Source: Roseiarcus sp963784805 (GTDB taxonomy: Bacteria > Pseudomonadota > Alphaproteobacteria > Rhizobiales > Beijerinckiaceae). From it: a DNA stretch of 64,000 nt. Positions within the stretch are counted from its first letter, which is position 1. The number at the start of each line of letters is the position of its first letter. This document shows positions 30,847 through 40,111 of the stretch, in pieces. Both the position numbers and the translations under genes were made by a program. The stretch spans positions 310,001-374,000 of the forward strand of contig CAWASR010000008.1 of NCBI GenBank assembly GCA_963784805.1, given 5' to 3'. The notes below the pieces were generated by a model. It ran no database searches. It was not told where the DNA came from and worked only from the letters and a program-made list of their open reading frames with translations.

Positions 30847-30912
30847 GTTTACCGCCGCTTTTCCCTAATCGCATCAATCTTTTCAATTACTTATCGTCTC
30901 GTTTACCGCCGC
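30847..30912 (+). repeat. 66-bp dispersed repeat, copy C
   Basis: GTTTACCGCCGC occurs at 30847-30858 and again at 30901-30912, exactly 54 bp apart as in copy A. The interior (beginning TTTTCCCTAATCGCATCAAT) differs from copies A and B beyond the first few bases. The right box overlaps the 3' end of the adjacent minus-strand gene. Confidence 0.75.
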
Positions 30913-31344
30913 GTCGGATTTTTGCGGCGGCGCGAGGGCGAGCGGGGCGGGCGGCGGCGCGAGCGGCGCTGGAGCGAGAAGGGCGGGCGCGAAGCCGTGA
31001 AGGCGTTCCAGTTCGCGGGCGACTTTGACCACGCGGTCGACGGCCTTGAGATTGCCGTCGGACATCGCGCTGTAGGAGACCAGCATCGCCTCGCTCAATC
31101 GCCTGATCTGCGCCTGCAGAAAGATCGCCGGCTGGTCGATCGGGCGCCGGGCGAAAATCTCGGCCGCCATTTCGCGCATGCGTCGTAATGACAGCCCTTC
31201 GCGCGCCGCGATATCGGCCGTCGACAGGCCCGCGGTCAGCCATTCGAGGATCCGCGCCTCGCGCAGCGCCATTTCGCTTTTCGTGGCGCGCTTCCTGCGC
31301 CTGGCCTTGATCCTGGTCCCCGCCTCGCCGCCCGTTTCAGCCAT
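30883..31344 (-). CDS. Orphan small-terminase-like helix-turn-helix protein
   Basis: The ATG at 31344 has AAGGAA upstream and gives 153 residues; an ATG at 31368 lacks a clear site. A helix-turn-helix (ILEWLTAGLSTADIAAREGL) is followed by IRRLSEAMLVSYSAMSDGNL, AVDRVVKVARELERLHGF and a Pro/Ala-rich tail. The same order appears in the small terminase at 3306-3737 (RLENMILTLTDRVQDGDLDA, then RYHGF). No large terminase or other phage gene is near. The last residues (AAVNETISN) are encoded inside the 66-bp repeat. Confidence 0.65.
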   Translation of the reverse strand: MAETGGEAGTRIKARRRKRATKSEMALREARILEWLTAGLSTADIAAREGLSLRRMREMAAEIFARRPIDQPAIFLQAQIRRLSEAMLVSYSAMSDGNLKAVDRVVKVARELERLHGFAPALLAPAPLAPPPAPLALAPPQKSDAAVNETISN

Positions 31345-31447
31345 CTCCCAATTCCTTCTGTAATTCATAAGTCATTGTAACATAGTTTGCAATTTTCAGG
31401 AAGGATATGTTGACAGGACCTTTCGGCGGTCAACCTCGGGGGCGCAT

Positions 31448-32899
31448 TTAGAAGCGGACCTGTCCGCGCAGACCGACGGACACCACGGTCGAATTGTTCG
31501 CGACTGCGGGATTGACGAGGGCGGGCTCAACGGTCTGAGCTTTGATCGCCGGCGCGATCACCTGAACGTCGGCGGTTAGGCGAAACCACTTCGTCATCGC
31601 CACATTGTAGAAGGCTTCGAGCCCGTACTCGTCGCCGAGCGTGATCAGGGGGCTTAGGTGCTGTTTCAGGACGTCGCTGTAGGCGTAATAGAAGACGCCG
31701 ACGCCGAACCGGTCGTGTAGCCGTCCCGGCAGCGGGCTCGTCCCTCCAACGCCGCCCAGCGCCGACCATTTCAGCGAATTGGGGTTGCCGTCCGACCAGG
31801 CCGCCTGTCCGAACAAACCCCAGGACTTCGACGGTTCCGTCACACTTCGCCAGAGCGTCTGCTCGAACGAATAGCCGATCCAATAGCGCCCGCGTTTCTC
31901 GGTCGTCTCCGATCGCAATTCGGGAGGAAGACTGTTTTGGGCGTCCTCGCCCCATAAAGCTCGGGTTATGAAGGCTCGAATGAGAGCGGCCCTGAAAACC
32001 GGGTTGTCGAACTTGCTGAGGTCTGGGAGGCTTTCGAAGTTCGTGCCCTTTTCGCTGCTGATGGCGGCCATGAACGTATCGGTACGGGGGAGGCCGAACG
32101 GGGCGCTCGAGACATCCATGGACCCTCTGACGGTCACACCCGCGCTGAACGGATTTTCAAACCCGGTGTAGTTGATTGCATCGGTCGGATCGTAGACCAT
32201 CAGCGTGAAGGAGAACGGGTTGACCTTATAGATGCCCATGGCGCCGAACGCCGCGACCGGCACGATGCCGCTCGGCGGCCCGACGAATGCGGTGTTCCAG
32301 AACAATCCGACGCCGCGTCCGCCGCTGAACTTGTGCCCGGCGGCATAGAAGTCGAACATGTTCGTCTTGCCGGCCAGGAGTGTGAAATTGGAGCCGAAGC
32401 GCTGCGAGACGTAGACGCTGCTGAAGTCTCCGCCCGGCTGGTTCTGGACGGGAAACGTCATCGCCGTGTTGTTGGGGATGGTCGTGCCCCCGACTTCTCC
32501 CGGTGTCGTGCCGAAATTGTATTCGCCGTGCACGTGAAGGCGGAAGCCATCCCAGAGCCCGAGCTTGCCGCCGTCGACGTCGAGGAAGAGATCGCCCTTG
32601 CCGCCGAGGTCGAACGTGTGATCGACATTTCCGGCAGTCGGCCCCTGGTAGAATCCCGTCAGCGAAGGAAGGACCATGATTCCGCGGCTCGCCAGATCGT
32701 CGCGCACGCCGCCCCAGTCGCCCGTGAGGGCGGAGCGGTCGGACAAAGATCCGCCATAGGGGCTGACCGGCGCAACCTCCTGGGCGCGTAAATGGCAGTT
32801 CGCCAGGCTCGCCAGCATCGCTGCGGCGCATGCGGCCGTGAGCAACAGCGGACGACGGCGGTCAAATCCCGCTTGAACCGGACTCCGTTCCTTTGTCAT
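31448..32899 (-). CDS. OprB-family carbohydrate porin
   Basis: Starting at the ATG at 32899 the protein has 483 residues. Its basic start and hydrophobic segment (LLLTAACAAAMLASLANC) form a signal peptide. The mature protein begins with the family mark LTGDWGGVRDDLASRGI. It shows YQGP, KTNMFDFYAAGHKFSGG, many alternating aromatic strands, and ends VSVGLRGQVRF with a terminal Phe typical of outer-membrane barrels. OprB proteins admit sugars and other small solutes. It is transcribed alone. Confidence 0.9.
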   Translation of the reverse strand: MTKERSPVQAGFDRRRPLLLTAACAAAMLASLANCHLRAQEVAPVSPYGGSLSDRSALTGDWGGVRDDLASRGIMVLPSLTGFYQGPTAGNVDHTFDLGGKGDLFLDVDGGKLGLWDGFRLHVHGEYNFGTTPGEVGGTTIPNNTAMTFPVQNQPGGDFSSVYVSQRFGSNFTLLAGKTNMFDFYAAGHKFSGGRGVGLFWNTAFVGPPSGIVPVAAFGAMGIYKVNPFSFTLMVYDPTDAINYTGFENPFSAGVTVRGSMDVSSAPFGLPRTDTFMAAISSEKGTNFESLPDLSKFDNPVFRAALIRAFITRALWGEDAQNSLPPELRSETTEKRGRYWIGYSFEQTLWRSVTEPSKSWGLFGQAAWSDGNPNSLKWSALGGVGGTSPLPGRLHDRFGVGVFYYAYSDVLKQHLSPLITLGDEYGLEAFYNVAMTKWFRLTADVQVIAPAIKAQTVEPALVNPAVANNSTVVSVGLRGQVRF

Positions 32900-32978
32900 C
32901 CCTGAACCCGGCAATTCCCGCTCACGTCGCAATCGCCCGTGTTCTCATACCGCGCGTCGCCGCCATGCGGCGCAAACC

Positions 32979-33761
32979 TCATTCCATGAACCAGCCGTGG
33001 CTCACGACCAGTGACTGTCCGGTCAGCGCATTGTTCGGGAAGGCGGCAAAAAACAGCGTCGCCTCGGCAACGTCCCGGACGGTCGTGAATTCGCCGTCGA
33101 CGGTCTCCTTCAGCATGACGTTCTTCACCACTTCGTCCTCGGTGATCCCGAGTTCCCTGGCCTGCTCGGGAATCTGCTTGTCGACGAGGGGCGTGCGCAC
33201 GAACCCGGGGCAGACCACGTTGGCGTGCACGCCGTATTGCGCGCCCTCCTTGGCGACAACTCGCGCGAGGCCGATGAGGCCATGTTTGGCCGTCACATAC
33301 GGCGCCTTGAGCTTCGAGGCTTCCTTCGAGTGCACGGAGCCCATGTAGACGACGCTGCCGCCGCGACCCGATTTGTACATGTGCGGCAGGCAGGCGCGCG
33401 TCGTCAGGAAGGCGCCGTCGAGATGGATGGCCAGCATCTTCTTCCAGTCGGCGTAGCTGAACTGTTCGAGCGGGTGCACGATCTGGATGCCGGCATTGCT
33501 GACGAGGATGTCGACGCCGCCGAACGCCGCGACCGTCGCGGTGACGCCGGAATTGACGGCCTCCTCGTTGCAGACGTCCATCGCGACCCCGATGGCCTCG
33601 CCGCCTCCTCTCCGAATCTCCGCAGCTGTTGAGTCTGCGGCTTCCTTGTTCAGGTCGGCGATGGCGACTTTCGCGCCTTCGCGCGCGAAGGTGAGCGCGA
33701 TCTCCCTGCCGATTCCGCTGGCGGCGCCGGTGACGATGGCGGTCTTGCCCTTGAGCTTCAT
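32979..33761 (-). CDS. bdhA: 3-hydroxybutyrate dehydrogenase
   Basis: The 260-residue short-chain dehydrogenase has the NAD site TGAASGIGRE, NNAG-type SNAGIQIVHPLEQF, the catalytic Ser in MGSVHSKEASKLKAPY with the YVTAK Tyr/Lys pair, and the C-terminal LTGQSLVVSHGWFME. The family-specific segments around HPLEQF and VSHGW mark D-3-hydroxybutyrate dehydrogenases. It oxidises hydroxybutyrate to acetoacetate. It starts nine bases after the acetoacetate decarboxylase stop, forming an operon. Confidence 0.93.
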   Translation of the reverse strand: MKLKGKTAIVTGAASGIGREIALTFAREGAKVAIADLNKEAADSTAAEIRRGGGEAIGVAMDVCNEEAVNSGVTATVAAFGGVDILVSNAGIQIVHPLEQFSYADWKKMLAIHLDGAFLTTRACLPHMYKSGRGGSVVYMGSVHSKEASKLKAPYVTAKHGLIGLARVVAKEGAQYGVHANVVCPGFVRTPLVDKQIPEQARELGITEDEVVKNVMLKETVDGEFTTVRDVAEATLFFAAFPNNALTGQSLVVSHGWFME

Positions 33762-33770
33762 GTCATTGCC

Positions 33771-34511
33771 TCACTTGGCGAGATAGTCGTGGACGACCGT
33801 GCCCAGGCCCAGGGTCATGTCGGACAGGATATGCACGCCGCCGATGACCTCGCGCACCGGCAGCGACGCCACCGGCGCGAGCGCGTGGTGGAACAGCTCC
33901 AGCGCCGCCGGGCCTTCCCAGGCGCCCTTCACCGTGATGTCCTCCATGAAGTAGCGCACGATCTCGCAGATGCGCGGGCTGCCGTCGACGTGCGGAATGA
34001 TCTTCAGGAGGAAGTTCGGCGCCGACATCGACGCCAGGATCGGCTCGTGGAGAAGCGCGCGATGCTTGTAGCCCATGGTCGCCACGGCGACGGGGACGGG
34101 GCCGTATCTCAACACCCCGCCGAGCGTGTCCTTCTCGACCCGCAGCTCGGGAAACGCCAGTTTCTTCGGAAAACCCCAGAGCTCGCGCCCGCCGGCGATC
34201 GGCGCATGATCGTTGAGGTACATTGCGTGGACGTAACCTCCGCGTTCGCCGCGGAAGCTGACCGGGATTACCTGGCCGCTTTCCGTATAATCGCCGAAAC
34301 CGGTCGAGTTCGGCATGCGGATGAATTCGTATTTGACGATCGGATCGGTCATTTCCAGCGGCGCCGGAATCACCGCGCGCAGCGCGTCGGGGTCGGTGCG
34401 GTAGGTGACGATGAAGAACTCGCGATCGACGAAGCGGTACGGTCCTGGCGGAAACGCCGGACTGGTCAGCGGCATCGCGAACGCCCGCTTCCGGACTTCA
34501 GTCTCGTCCAT
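33771..34511 (-). CDS. adc: Acetoacetate decarboxylase
   Basis: GGAAGGG precedes the ATG and the 246 residues match the Adc family. The Schiff-base Lys lies in ELWGFPKKLAFPEL (about residue 116). Other family parts are YRTDPDALRAVIPAPLE, GGYVHAMYLNDHAPI and the C-terminal GVHILSDMTLGLGTVVHDYL. It decarboxylates acetoacetate to acetone, the product of the next enzyme in the operon, BdhA. A patatin gene lies 26 bp upstream. Confidence 0.93.
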   Translation of the reverse strand: MDETEVRKRAFAMPLTSPAFPPGPYRFVDREFFIVTYRTDPDALRAVIPAPLEMTDPIVKYEFIRMPNSTGFGDYTESGQVIPVSFRGERGGYVHAMYLNDHAPIAGGRELWGFPKKLAFPELRVEKDTLGGVLRYGPVPVAVATMGYKHRALLHEPILASMSAPNFLLKIIPHVDGSPRICEIVRYFMEDITVKGAWEGPAALELFHHALAPVASLPVREVIGGVHILSDMTLGLGTVVHDYLAK

Positions 34512-34537
34512 GCGAAGATCCCTTCCCGGCGTTGATG

Positions 34538-35681
34538 CTAGAGCTCGAAGACGCGTACGCCGTTGCCATAGTTGGTGATCCGGCAGGCCTCGGGGCGCCT
34601 CAGCACATTCTCCACGTCGTGCTGTCCTCCCCGCCAAAGGTCGTCGATCGTGGCTCGCGAGAACTCGTAATCCTTGAAGTCGGACGACCCCGTGTTGTGG
34701 CGATTGACCAGGTGAACCAACGACAGCGGGCCGCGCACACTGACCTCGGCGAGCTTTTGCACCTGCGGATCGGATCGCAGCGACTGCGGCAGCTTGGCAA
34801 TGACGTCGGCCAGAGTCGTGCGCAACGCCTCGATCTTGCGGATCAGCGTGTCGGTGAGACGCTGCTTGCTCTGGTACTGAATGTCCTTGGCGCGCTCCTG
34901 CGCCTGGTTGAGGTTTTGCGGCAATTCGCCCTTGCCGCTGAACAGATCGACGGCCACGACCAGTGCGCTGATGCGGAAATCCTCGCACACATATTGCAGC
35001 GGCGTGTTCGACATGATGCCGCCGTCCCAATAGAACTCGCCGTCGATCTCCACCGGCGGAAATCCCGGGGGGAGCGCGCCGCTGGCCATGACGTGGGACG
35101 CACCGATCACATCGTGCGCGCTGTCGAAATAGACCGAACTCCCCGGTGCGCACGTTGACCGTGCCGAGCGAAATCCGCACGTCGCTGTTGTTGATGCGAT
35201 CGAAGTCGACGAGTTCGTTGAGAGTCGCGCGCAATGGCTCGGTGTCGTAGAAGCTCATCGCCGCCTGGCTTCCATCGGGCGCGAAATACGGGGGCAACAG
35301 CCGCGGGGCAAAGAACCCGGGAACGCCGAAGGTCGCCACCGAGGCGGCGCTCATCCGGTTCATCAGCGGGCGCGCGAAATCCATTCCGGCAGGCAATACG
35401 AATGGCGCATGGGCCGAAACGCAATTCCAGAAGTCGTGCAGCCGCTCGACCCGGCGTTCAGGCGAATTGCCGGCGATCAGCGCCGCATTGATGGCGCCGA
35501 TCGACACGCCGGCGACCCAGTTCGGCGCGAACCCTTCCTCGGCGAGGCCATCGTAGACGCCAGCCTGATAGGCGCCCAGGGCGCCGCCGCCCTGCAACAC
35601 CAGGACGCGGCGGTCGTGCTTGTCGAAGGCCGGCGCCGCGGGCGAAGACGCCTCGGATCGAGTCTTGCTGGCGGTGGGCAT
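34538..35681 (-). pseudogene. Patatin-like phospholipase (DUF3734 type) with a one-base frameshift
   Basis: Start ATG at 35681 has AAGGTGAT upstream. The first frame has the oxyanion motif QGGGALGAYQAG and nucleophile GVSIG (Ser about 60). At a run of four C on the plus strand (35141-35144) the frame shifts: VNVRTG is followed by EFGLF instead of SSVYFDSAHD. The other frame supplies VIGASHVMASGALPPGFPP, the catalytic Asp in WDGGIMSNTPL and a C-terminal DUF3734-like region. Removing one base gives a normal 380-residue protein. It sits in the patatin-adc-bdhA order linked with PHB metabolism. Sequencing error is possible. Confidence 0.85.
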
Positions 35682-36506
35682 CTCAATCACCTTTTCCCGG
35701 CGGCTGCGTCCTTCGGGGTGCTTCTCGGCCATCACGTCGGAGCAGGTGATAACTGCGGGGATGTTGGCGACCTGCAAGGTCCAGTCAGGGTATCTCGACA
35801 GGTCCTCGATCGCCTTGAACTTGCCTGTCGCTTCCTGAAGGTGCTGGAAAGGCCCACTCTGCGTGTAGATCGCGTCGACGACGCCCTTTTCCAGCGCGGT
35901 CTCCAGCGGACGGAAGGCCAAGTCATGCTTGTGGTCGCGCTTGAGCCAAAGCTCGGACGGGTTCTCCATCGGCGGCCCCACCATGGCCGGATCGTTGTAC
36001 CAGTCGTCCGCGTATGGGAACTCGACGATCTCCACGTCCTTGCGGGTCATGCCGTTCACACGGAGCATCAGCTCGATGCCTTGCTCCTCCTGGATGCGCC
36101 ACCAGTCGTTCTTGATCGTGTTGAGGCTCTTGGAGAGGCCGATCTTCTTTCCCTTCAGCTCGACCATTCGATTGATGTCGTCCCTCGCGCGCACCATCAT
36201 GCAGCCGCCTTCGCGCGGCGCGTGGGTCAACCCGAGGAGTCTTGTCCGGCGAATGTCCGCGTGGACGTGGATCGGTGGGAACAATCCGCCGAAGCGGATG
36301 AGGTTGTCGAGATTGTGGATGTAGTGCGGGTACCAGTCGTTGTCGGGCGTGGAGCGCATGAAGGCGTACTTCACGCCGATCTTCTTGTACTCCTCGCGGG
36401 TCCAACCGAGTTCCTGGTCGACATTGCTGGCGGAAACCAGCGGGCAATTCGTGTACCACACCTCTTTCCAGTTGAGCGGAACGGTGCTGAGTTTCTGCGT
36501 CGTCAT
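35682..36506 (-). pseudogene. 3'-truncated DszB-like desulfinase / NMT1-like protein fused in frame to patatin
   Basis: The 275 codons resemble 2'-hydroxybiphenyl-2-sulfinate desulfinase (DszB) and its periplasmic-binding-protein fold: YTNCPLVSASN, RFGGLFPPIHVHADI, RTRLLGLTHAP and ELKGKKIGLSKS. Cys21, His61 and Arg71 fall where DszB has its catalytic Cys27, His60 and Arg70. There is no export signal. After MAEKHPEG the frame runs without a stop into the patatin leader; about 90 C-terminal residues of the family are missing, consistent with a deletion. It follows the CoA-disulfide reductase gene by 50 bp. Confidence 0.7.
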
Positions 36507-36556
36507 GTTGGATTCCCACTTATTGATCGGGTCGAGCGACGCCGTCTCACAAACCG

Positions 36557-38266
36557 CTATATCGCTTCAGCGAGCGCGTCGAACAGCCCGTTATGGGCGA
36601 GCGAGAGCATGCCTCCCGAGACGTCCCTGGCCTTGAATCCGTTTTGCAGAAGGATTCGCGTCGCCGAATAGGCTCGCTGGCCAGAGCGGCAGACGACATG
36701 GATCTCGCGGTCGCGCGGCAGCTCTTTGAGACGCGTCCGCAATTGGCCGAGCGGGATGTTGACCGCGCCCGGAACGCCCTCCACCGCGAGCTCGAACGGC
36801 TCGCGAACGTCCAGAACGAATGCGTCCTTGACCGATTCCCAGTGGCTGATCGGCATGTCGCCCCGCAGCACGTCAGCGGCGACCATTCCGGCGAAGTTGA
36901 CCGGGTCCTTGGCGCTGCCGAACTGCGGCGCGTAGCAAAGCTCGGCCTCCTCGAGGTCGTAGACCGTCGCGCCCATCTGCATCGCCATCGCCAGGGCGCT
37001 GATCCGTTTGTCGACGTTGTCTTCGCCGAGCGCCTGGGCCCCGAGCAGACGCCCATCGGACTTGCGGAAGATCACCTTCATCGCGATCGGCCTCGCGCCC
37101 GGGTAATAGCCCGCGTGCGAATTCGGATAGAGGTAGATTTTCTCGTAGTCCTTGTCGTCGATCCGGTTGAGCGTCTTCTCGCTGGCGCCGGTCCAGGCGG
37201 CCGCAGCGTTGAACAGGCCGATGATCGACGTGCCCTGAGTGCCGCGAAAGCGGGAGTTGCGCCCGGCGATCACGTCGGCCGCGATGCGGCCCTGCCGGTT
37301 CGCCGGGCCGGCGAGCGCGATCAGCGCCCATTCGCCGGTGATGAAATCCTTGACTTCGACGGCGTCGCCGACGGCGAAGATGTCCGGATTGCTGGTGCGC
37401 ATCTGGTCGTCGACCCGGATCCCGCCGCGCTCGCCGATCGTCAGGGCAGCAGCCCTGGCGAGGGTGGTGTCGGGGCGGACGCCGAGGGCGATGATCACGA
37501 TATCGGCCGGATGGACCTTCCCGGACTTGGTCTCGACGTCGACGGCGCCGTTCGCGGCCGGCTTGAACGCCGCCACGCCGTCACTGAGCGCAAGCCGAAT
37601 TCCGTGCCGCTCCACGTAGCCCTCGACAATGCGCGCCATTTCCCGGTCGAGCGGCGCCAGGACCTGATCGAGCATCTCGACCAGCGTGACGTCGAACCCG
37701 CGATGGACGAGGTTCTCAGCGGTTTCGAGGCCGATGAACCCGCCGCCGACGACCACCGCGCGAGTCTTCGGCCTCAGCGTCTGGAATCCCGAGTACCGGT
37801 GCATGCCCGAGAGAAACGCAGAGCCTTTTGCGATCCATTCCCGGATGGCCCGCGCGTCGGGCACGGTTCTGACCTGGAAAACTCCCGGCAGGTCGATGCC
37901 CGGCAATGGCGGACGAACTGACGGCGCTCCGGGCGACAGCACCAGCTTGTCGTAGGATTCGGTCGTCACCTTGCCGGTCGCGACATCGCGCAACTCGACG
38001 GTCTTCTTTTCTGGCGAGATCGCGATCGCCTCGCAGCCGGTTCTGGCGTCGACGGCGAATTGCGAGCGGAATGTTTCGGCGTCCGCCACCAGAAGGCTCG
38101 ATTCCTTTTCGATGACGCCTCCGACATGGTATGGCAATCCGCAGTTCGCATAGGAGACATAGGGCCCGCGCTCGACCATGAGAATTTCGGCCTTCTCGTC
38201 CAGTCGGCGCAGTCGCGCCGCACAGGATGCGCCACCTGCCACGCCGCCAACGATGATGACTTTCAT
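36557..38266 (-). CDS. cdr: CoA-disulfide / persulfide reductase with C-terminal rhodanese domain
   Basis: AGGAG precedes the ATG at 38266; the 569-residue product opens directly with the FAD site VIIVGGVAGGASCAARLRR. The redox Cys lies in SYANCGLPYHVGG (Cys42), as in CoA-disulfide reductases. A second nucleotide site (VVVGGGFIGLETAENL) and the FAD motif IFAVGDAVEV follow. Residues from about 465 form a rhodanese domain with Cys526 in HVVCRSGQRA. Such fusions reduce CoA- and other persulfides or polysulfides with NAD(P)H. It is divergent from an AraC-type regulator gene. Confidence 0.92.
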   Translation of the reverse strand: MKVIIVGGVAGGASCAARLRRLDEKAEILMVERGPYVSYANCGLPYHVGGVIEKESSLLVADAETFRSQFAVDARTGCEAIAISPEKKTVELRDVATGKVTTESYDKLVLSPGAPSVRPPLPGIDLPGVFQVRTVPDARAIREWIAKGSAFLSGMHRYSGFQTLRPKTRAVVVGGGFIGLETAENLVHRGFDVTLVEMLDQVLAPLDREMARIVEGYVERHGIRLALSDGVAAFKPAANGAVDVETKSGKVHPADIVIIALGVRPDTTLARAAALTIGERGGIRVDDQMRTSNPDIFAVGDAVEVKDFITGEWALIALAGPANRQGRIAADVIAGRNSRFRGTQGTSIIGLFNAAAAWTGASEKTLNRIDDKDYEKIYLYPNSHAGYYPGARPIAMKVIFRKSDGRLLGAQALGEDNVDKRISALAMAMQMGATVYDLEEAELCYAPQFGSAKDPVNFAGMVAADVLRGDMPISHWESVKDAFVLDVREPFELAVEGVPGAVNIPLGQLRTRLKELPRDREIHVVCRSGQRAYSATRILLQNGFKARDVSGGMLSLAHNGLFDALAEAI

Positions 38267-38512
38267 GAACCGCTCCTCTCGCTGGCCGGACCTTGACCAT
38301 TTTCCGCCGGCAGGCGCATTCGCAATTCTTGACAATCGGCGTCGTTCCCTGCGGCCTTTCGAACCGCCGCGGGCGGGTGGGTCCCGGTCTCGGCCCGCCG
38401 CTTTCGGCGAATGCGCGCGGCGCACGGTCGCCGACGCCATGCCATTGTTCCGCCTTTCTTTTCCAGCAGGAACGGCGGGAATGCCCAATGGCTGCTTCGG
38501 GGCGCGACCCGC

Positions 38513-39586
38513 ATGAATTTGTCGCGCCCCGCCGCAGCCCGGAAAGAATGGCGTCCGCAATCGGGCGAGCCGGGGACGCGCCGGGTCGGCGCGCTTACCA
38601 ACATCCCCGCGCTGATCAAGCAGTTCGACATTGATCCGGCGCTCGTGCTCGCAGAGGCGGGCGTCAGCGCCGAGGCGCTCGCTCACCCGTCTGGCCGCAT
38701 CGGGTGGGAAAGCCTTGCGCGGCTGCTGAAGGTGGCGGCGGCGCATACCCATTGCCTCCATTTCGGCCTGCGCGCCGGCCTCGAATGGCGGCTGTCGGAC
38801 CTCGGCCTTCTCGGCGAACTGGTTCGCCATGCGCCGACAGTCGCCACGGCGCTGCACGACCTGGTCGTCAACCATCATCTCAACAGCGAGGGCGCGCTCG
38901 GGTTTCTCCTGCGACGCGGCGAATGCGTGGACCTAGGCTATGCGATCTACGTTCCATTTGCGGAGAGTACCGGGCACATCTACGATGCGGTGCTCGCCGT
39001 CATCGCGAACATTATGCGCGAGATCTGCGGTGACGAATGGCGTCCTTCCGAGGTCTTCCTTGCGCACTCGGCGCCCGAAGATATCGAACCGTACCGCGCA
39101 TGTTTCCGGGCGCCGTTGCACTTCGACTCGGCGCTCAACGCCGTCCGCTTCCCCGCCAGATGGCTGACCAAGCCTGTGGTTGACGCCGATCCGAAGCGCC
39201 TCCACCTCGCTCAGGCGCAGGCGAGCCTGGCCGAACAGGGCATGCTTGCCGACAAAGTTCACCGGGCGGTGCGAACGCTGCTCCTGCACGGCAAGGCCGC
39301 GGGCGCCGACGTTGCGCTCGCTCTGGCGATGCACCGGCGCACGCTCAATCGCCGATTGAGCGCCGAAGGCATGACGTTCCAGCAGGCGCTCGATCGGGTC
39401 CGATTTGCAGTGGCGCAGGAGCTGCTACAGAATTCGGCGCTTCCGGTTTCGGAAATCGCTTACGCTTTGGGCTATGCGGACAGCGTCGCATTCATTCCTG
39501 CATTCCGACGCTGGACGGGAACGACGCCGGGCGCCTGGAGGCGATCATCAGTTCATGGCGCCGGAATCGGTGGCGTGAAAATCTGA
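38513..39586 (+). CDS. AraC-family transcriptional regulator
   Basis: From the ATG at 38513 the protein has 357 residues. The N-terminal domain (from LTNIPALIKQFDIDPALVLA) is the arabinose-binding-like type seen in OruR/ArgR-like regulators. The C-terminus has two helix-turn-helix units: LALAMHRRTLNRRLSAEG and LPVSEIAYALGYADSVAFIP, then FRRWTGTTPGAWR. No strong ribosome site is visible, so the exact start is uncertain. Divergence from cdr across 246 bp makes it a candidate regulator of cdr and the genes that follow. Confidence 0.88.
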   Translation: MNLSRPAAARKEWRPQSGEPGTRRVGALTNIPALIKQFDIDPALVLAEAGVSAEALAHPSGRIGWESLARLLKVAAAHTHCLHFGLRAGLEWRLSDLGLLGELVRHAPTVATALHDLVVNHHLNSEGALGFLLRRGECVDLGYAIYVPFAESTGHIYDAVLAVIANIMREICGDEWRPSEVFLAHSAPEDIEPYRACFRAPLHFDSALNAVRFPARWLTKPVVDADPKRLHLAQAQASLAEQGMLADKVHRAVRTLLLHGKAAGADVALALAMHRRTLNRRLSAEGMTFQQALDRVRFAVAQELLQNSALPVSEIAYALGYADSVAFIPAFRRWTGTTPGAWRRSSVHGAGIGGVKI

Positions 39587-40111
39587 GATCACAAGAGCGC
39601 CACCTCGGCGGCTCGAACCGCGGCGGTCCAAGTTTCTGTATACACCAAACGCATCCGGCAGTGTGCCGGCAGTTGCCCGGTACCGCAGCGATCCGCGATG
39701 GCCGCTCAACGTCGATTCGCGACGTTCGAATGCTTGGGATGAGTGTTGCGCGCCGAGTAGAGCTGACGCGTTCGAAGCTTGTTTCGGGAACGGCCGCTCC
39801 TGTGCGCATTCCTTCCGTATCGGGACCAGTCGATATGACCCTTTCGGCAAGTCGTCGGCGAACGACCCGGCTTTAGCGCATTGCCGTCATCCAAATCGGT
39901 CGTCTTTTGGCCGCCTTCCCTTTAAAGCGGCAGCACGACTTGGACCGCTGCGATTTGATTTTATTCGCAAGGATAAGGATGAGGCTGGGCGGGGAGCGGT
40001 CGCGCGTGCGGCCGTCAGGCGGGTTCGCGCCGACGTCGCTTCACCAAATGGCCTCCAATTAAGACGCCCGACTTCTCCGTCACAACAGACATGCAATGTT
40101 CATATTACGCA
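39587..40111. other. Gene-free stretch after the AraC regulator
   Basis: Frames of 60-180 codons exist on both strands (for example 39663-40214) but have no recognisable domain, no good start and biased composition expected of non-coding GC-rich DNA. The segment looks like decayed sequence. Its last 150 bases include the first of two degenerate direct repeats flanking the phosphoesterase gene. Confidence 0.4.
39964..40064. repeat. Degenerate direct repeat, left copy (partner at 41441-41530)
   Basis: Shared blocks with the right copy occur in the same order: CGCAA-GATAAGGAT, then TGCG-CCG-C-GGCGGGTTCGC, ACGTCGC and TCCAAT. The copies lie about 1.45 kb apart on either side of the phosphoesterase gene, in the same orientation, with several gaps. 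Confidence 0.55.
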
